Below, in pieces: positions 39,139 through 40,986 of a stretch of DNA of 40,986 nucleotides. A program made the position numbers and the translations under genes. The notes below the pieces were generated by a model, which had not been told where the DNA came from, did not search any database, and saw nothing but the letters and a program-made list of their open reading frames with translations. This stretch comes from Clostridia bacterium (GTDB lineage: Bacteria; Bacillota; Clostridia; Christensenellales; UBA1242): NCBI GenBank assembly GCA_017453125.1, contig JAFTKS010000009.1:1-40986 (forward strand), in the 5' to 3' direction. Within the stretch, counting starts at the first letter, position 1. Every line of letters begins with the position of its first letter.

Positions 39139-40608
39139 ATGAAAAAATCAAAAACAAAAGCACTTTCTTCGAAACAAAAAACAAACAAACTACTAGTATT
39201 ATTAACCATCATCACTCTAGGAATCACTGCTCTAATTCTTGGTCAATTTTTTATCCTTGATTACAACACAAACAAAGTCGTTCCCGATGGCACAGTAATA
39301 AATGGTTTCAACATTTCTGGAATGACCAAAGCCGACGCAAGCACTCTTCTTACTCATCAATTTCAAAAACGTGCAGATGACTTCAAACTTCAAATATCTC
39401 ACAAAGACCAAAACTGGACATTTACAAAAGACGACTTCGTAGTCAATTCAGACATTCACACAATCCTTGAGGCAAGCCAACAAAGAGACCATTACTTCGA
39501 AAACCAAGAAGATAGAACCACACTAATTTCCCAATTTGAAAAAGTAGGCAGTTCAATCAATGTTGCTTTCAATTATATGTTTATAGGACTAGATGAAAAA
39601 ATTGAGGAGATTGTCAAACAAGTGGAAATTCCACCAGTTAATAGCGAAATAAAATTCAATCCAGACAACAAACACCTTTTTGACATAACAGATAGTGTTA
39701 ATGGCAAGAGAGTGAACATTAATGCCCTATACTCAAACATTAACGAACAATTTTTAAGTAGCAACAATATTAATGTTGAACTCGAATTTATAGAAGAAGT
39801 TGCCCCGGTCACCAAAGAATACAACCAACAACTAACCAACAAAATTTCACACTTTAGCACAAACGTGTCAGATAGCACAGGTGGCAGAAAACACAATGTA
39901 AAACTAGCCCTTGAGAAATTCAATGGATTTATTCTCGAACCACAACAACAAATATCTTTTAACGAAATCACAGGTGCACATACTAGCGAAAACGGATATA
40001 AGCCTGCAACCATTATTTATAACGGCGAATTTACTGAAGGCATTGGCGGAGGCGTCTGTCAAGCATCAACTACATTATATAACGCATTACTTCTAGGTGG
40101 TGTTCAAATAGACGAAGTGCACAGACATTCATTACCCGTCTTCTATGTTCCATTTGCCCTTGACGCTATGGTTAGCGAATATGTTGCCGACCTAAAATTT
40201 ACAAACACAACCGATTACCCAATGTTTATTCATACTTATTCAGATAAAGATAGTGTCTCCGTAGATATATATAGTCATAACCCAGAATACACATACAAAA
40301 CTCGAAGTGAAACCCTAGACACAATTGAAGCAGGCGGAGACAAAGTCATTAGCGATGTAGAGGGAAAATATTCCGATAAGGTTTTATTCAAAGGCGAATA
40401 CTTTAGAATAAGCTATCCAAAGAAAGGCTATGAAGCAAAATCCTACCTTCAAAAATATCTTAACAACGAACTTGTTTCTGAGGAAGAAATCCGTCACGAA
40501 ATCTATCAGCCACAGAAAGGCGTAGTTGTTGAAGGAAACGCAATTCCACCAGAGGGCATTTCTCCTATTGACACAGGTGTAAAAATCATAACAGATGAAG
40601 AAGAATAA
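39139..40608 (+). CDS. VanW-family cell-wall protein
   Basis: A 489-aa protein with one N-terminal membrane anchor (LLVLLTIITLGITALILGQ). An extracellular peptidoglycan-binding-type repeat follows (VINGFNISGMTKADASTLL, about 52-130, and a second weaker unit to about 225). The VanW domain at about 260-390 contains ILEPQQQISFNEITG, EGIGGGVCQASTTLYNALLL and RHSLPVFYVPFALDAMV. The C-terminal 90 residues resemble a G5-like domain (KYSDKVLFKGEYFRISYPKK). Family members are common in Bacillota cell envelopes; vanW in some van clusters gave the name but no resistance role is implied. TAGGTGG precedes the ATG. Confidence 0.88.
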   Translation: MKKSKTKALSSKQKTNKLLVLLTIITLGITALILGQFFILDYNTNKVVPDGTVINGFNISGMTKADASTLLTHQFQKRADDFKLQISHKDQNWTFTKDDFVVNSDIHTILEASQQRDHYFENQEDRTTLISQFEKVGSSINVAFNYMFIGLDEKIEEIVKQVEIPPVNSEIKFNPDNKHLFDITDSVNGKRVNINALYSNINEQFLSSNNINVELEFIEEVAPVTKEYNQQLTNKISHFSTNVSDSTGGRKHNVKLALEKFNGFILEPQQQISFNEITGAHTSENGYKPATIIYNGEFTEGIGGGVCQASTTLYNALLLGGVQIDEVHRHSLPVFYVPFALDAMVSEYVADLKFTNTTDYPMFIHTYSDKDSVSVDIYSHNPEYTYKTRSETLDTIEAGGDKVISDVEGKYSDKVLFKGEYFRISYPKKGYEAKSYLQKYLNNELVSEEEIRHEIYQPQKGVVVEGNAIPPEGISPIDTGVKIITDEEE

Positions 40609-40653
40609 TACAAATTCACAATAGAGAAGTTTTATACATTATTTTTTTCAAAA

Positions 40654-40690
40654 CAACGCCCCGCTCTTTTATTTTAAAAGTGGGGTTATT
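40654..40690 (+). terminator. Terminator after the VanW-family gene
   Basis: AACGCCCCGCTCTTTT pairs imperfectly with AAAAGTGGGGTT, followed by ATTTTATT. It separates the VanW gene from the origin region. Confidence 0.65.
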
Positions 40691-40794
40691 TTATTATCTC
40701 TGTTTTAAAATTGAACTTAAGTCTATATGCATAAATCAACCCGTTTATAAATACAAAATTTATACATTTTGACTTGCAAGTTTTTCCTTTAGGC

Positions 40795-40917
40795 TGTGGA
40801 TAACTCCTAAAGTTATTCACAAATGCAAGGTTTTTTAACCGATTTTCGAAAAATTTTCAAAAATGTTATGTGGATAACTCTGTGGATTAGTGTGAAAATG
40901 TGGATAACTTACCCACT
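40795..40917. other. DnaA-box cluster, part of oriC
   Basis: Perfect DnaA boxes (TGTGGATAA, the complement of TTATCCACA) occur at 40795-40803, 40869-40877 and 40899-40907. One-mismatch boxes occur at 40813-40821 (TTATTCACA) and 40881-40889 (TGTGGATTA), and a weaker one at 40909-40917. The three perfect boxes share orientation. Such density is normal only at replication origins, usually beside dnaA. Confidence 0.85.
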
Positions 40918-40986
40918 TTTGCATAAAATTTATTCATTTTGGTGAAAAAATATACAATATTCAATAAATATTCATTAAAATTTATA
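40918..40986. other. AT-rich segment at the window edge, possible unwinding element
   Basis: After the DnaA boxes the sequence is almost pure A/T (for example AATATTCAATAAATATTC), as expected for a duplex unwinding element. It continues past the edge, so the boundary and the dnaA gene cannot be confirmed. Confidence 0.45.

Overview
The window is AT-rich chromosomal DNA from a Gram-positive, low-GC bacterium, most likely an uncultured Clostridia-like member of the Bacillota. The evidence is strong AAGGAG-type ribosome binding sites, U-rich intrinsic terminators, a T-box leader before glyS, a GAAC-N4-GTTC LexA box before dinB, a sigH gene in its usual mrnC-rlmB-sigH setting, CwlD, and TasA-like surface proteins. 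The lineage is inferred from gene families; no rRNA or tRNA gene is visible. The right edge (40795-40917) carries a cluster of DnaA boxes, so the window appears to end in or beside the replication origin. recR, ybaB, dnaX and tilS fit an origin-proximal region.

Layout. 1-4.1 kb: a leftward promoter leaving the window, a helD-type helicase behind a leader-peptide/terminator element, trmL, a HAD nucleotidase and a 37-codon gene. 4.2-8.4 kb: a leftward housekeeping operon mrnC-rlmB-sigH-dnaX-(separate dnaX C-terminal domain)-ybaB-recR. 8.5-15.6 kb: an accessory region. It holds three small unknown genes divergent from a double-HTH Xre regulator with clustered operator-like repeats, then cwlD, then a rightward operon of a DUF4417 protein, an HNH nuclease and a tandemly duplicated pair of small toxin-like and zinc-ribbon immunity-like genes plus a third immunity-like gene. 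A broken second cwlD copy closes the region. 15.8-21.6 kb: a flippase-like membrane protein and three separately promoted TasA/camelysin-like secreted proteins. 21.6-29.1 kb, leftward: a radical SAM protein, an acidic-tailed membrane protein, dinB with a small partner, a uridine-kinase-like enzyme and a CtpE-like P-type ATPase. A probable small RNA with C-rich loops lies at 23.66 kb. 29.2-33.6 kb, rightward: T-box and glyS, then an O-antigen-ligase-like protein coupled to a GT28-like glycosyltransferase. 33.6-36.5 kb, leftward: tilS and three small membrane proteins. 36.6-40.6 kb, rightward: a leaderless CCA-transferase-family gene coupled to an atypical histidine phosphatase, and a VanW-family wall protein. 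The origin region follows.

The most unusual items are the duplicated toxin/immunity-like cassette with its truncated HNH gene copy, the helD attenuator, dnaX split into two cistrons, the TasA-like trio, the C-rich candidate sRNA, and the Xre-controlled three-gene operon of unknown function. All functions are inferred from sequence recognition; no search was run.
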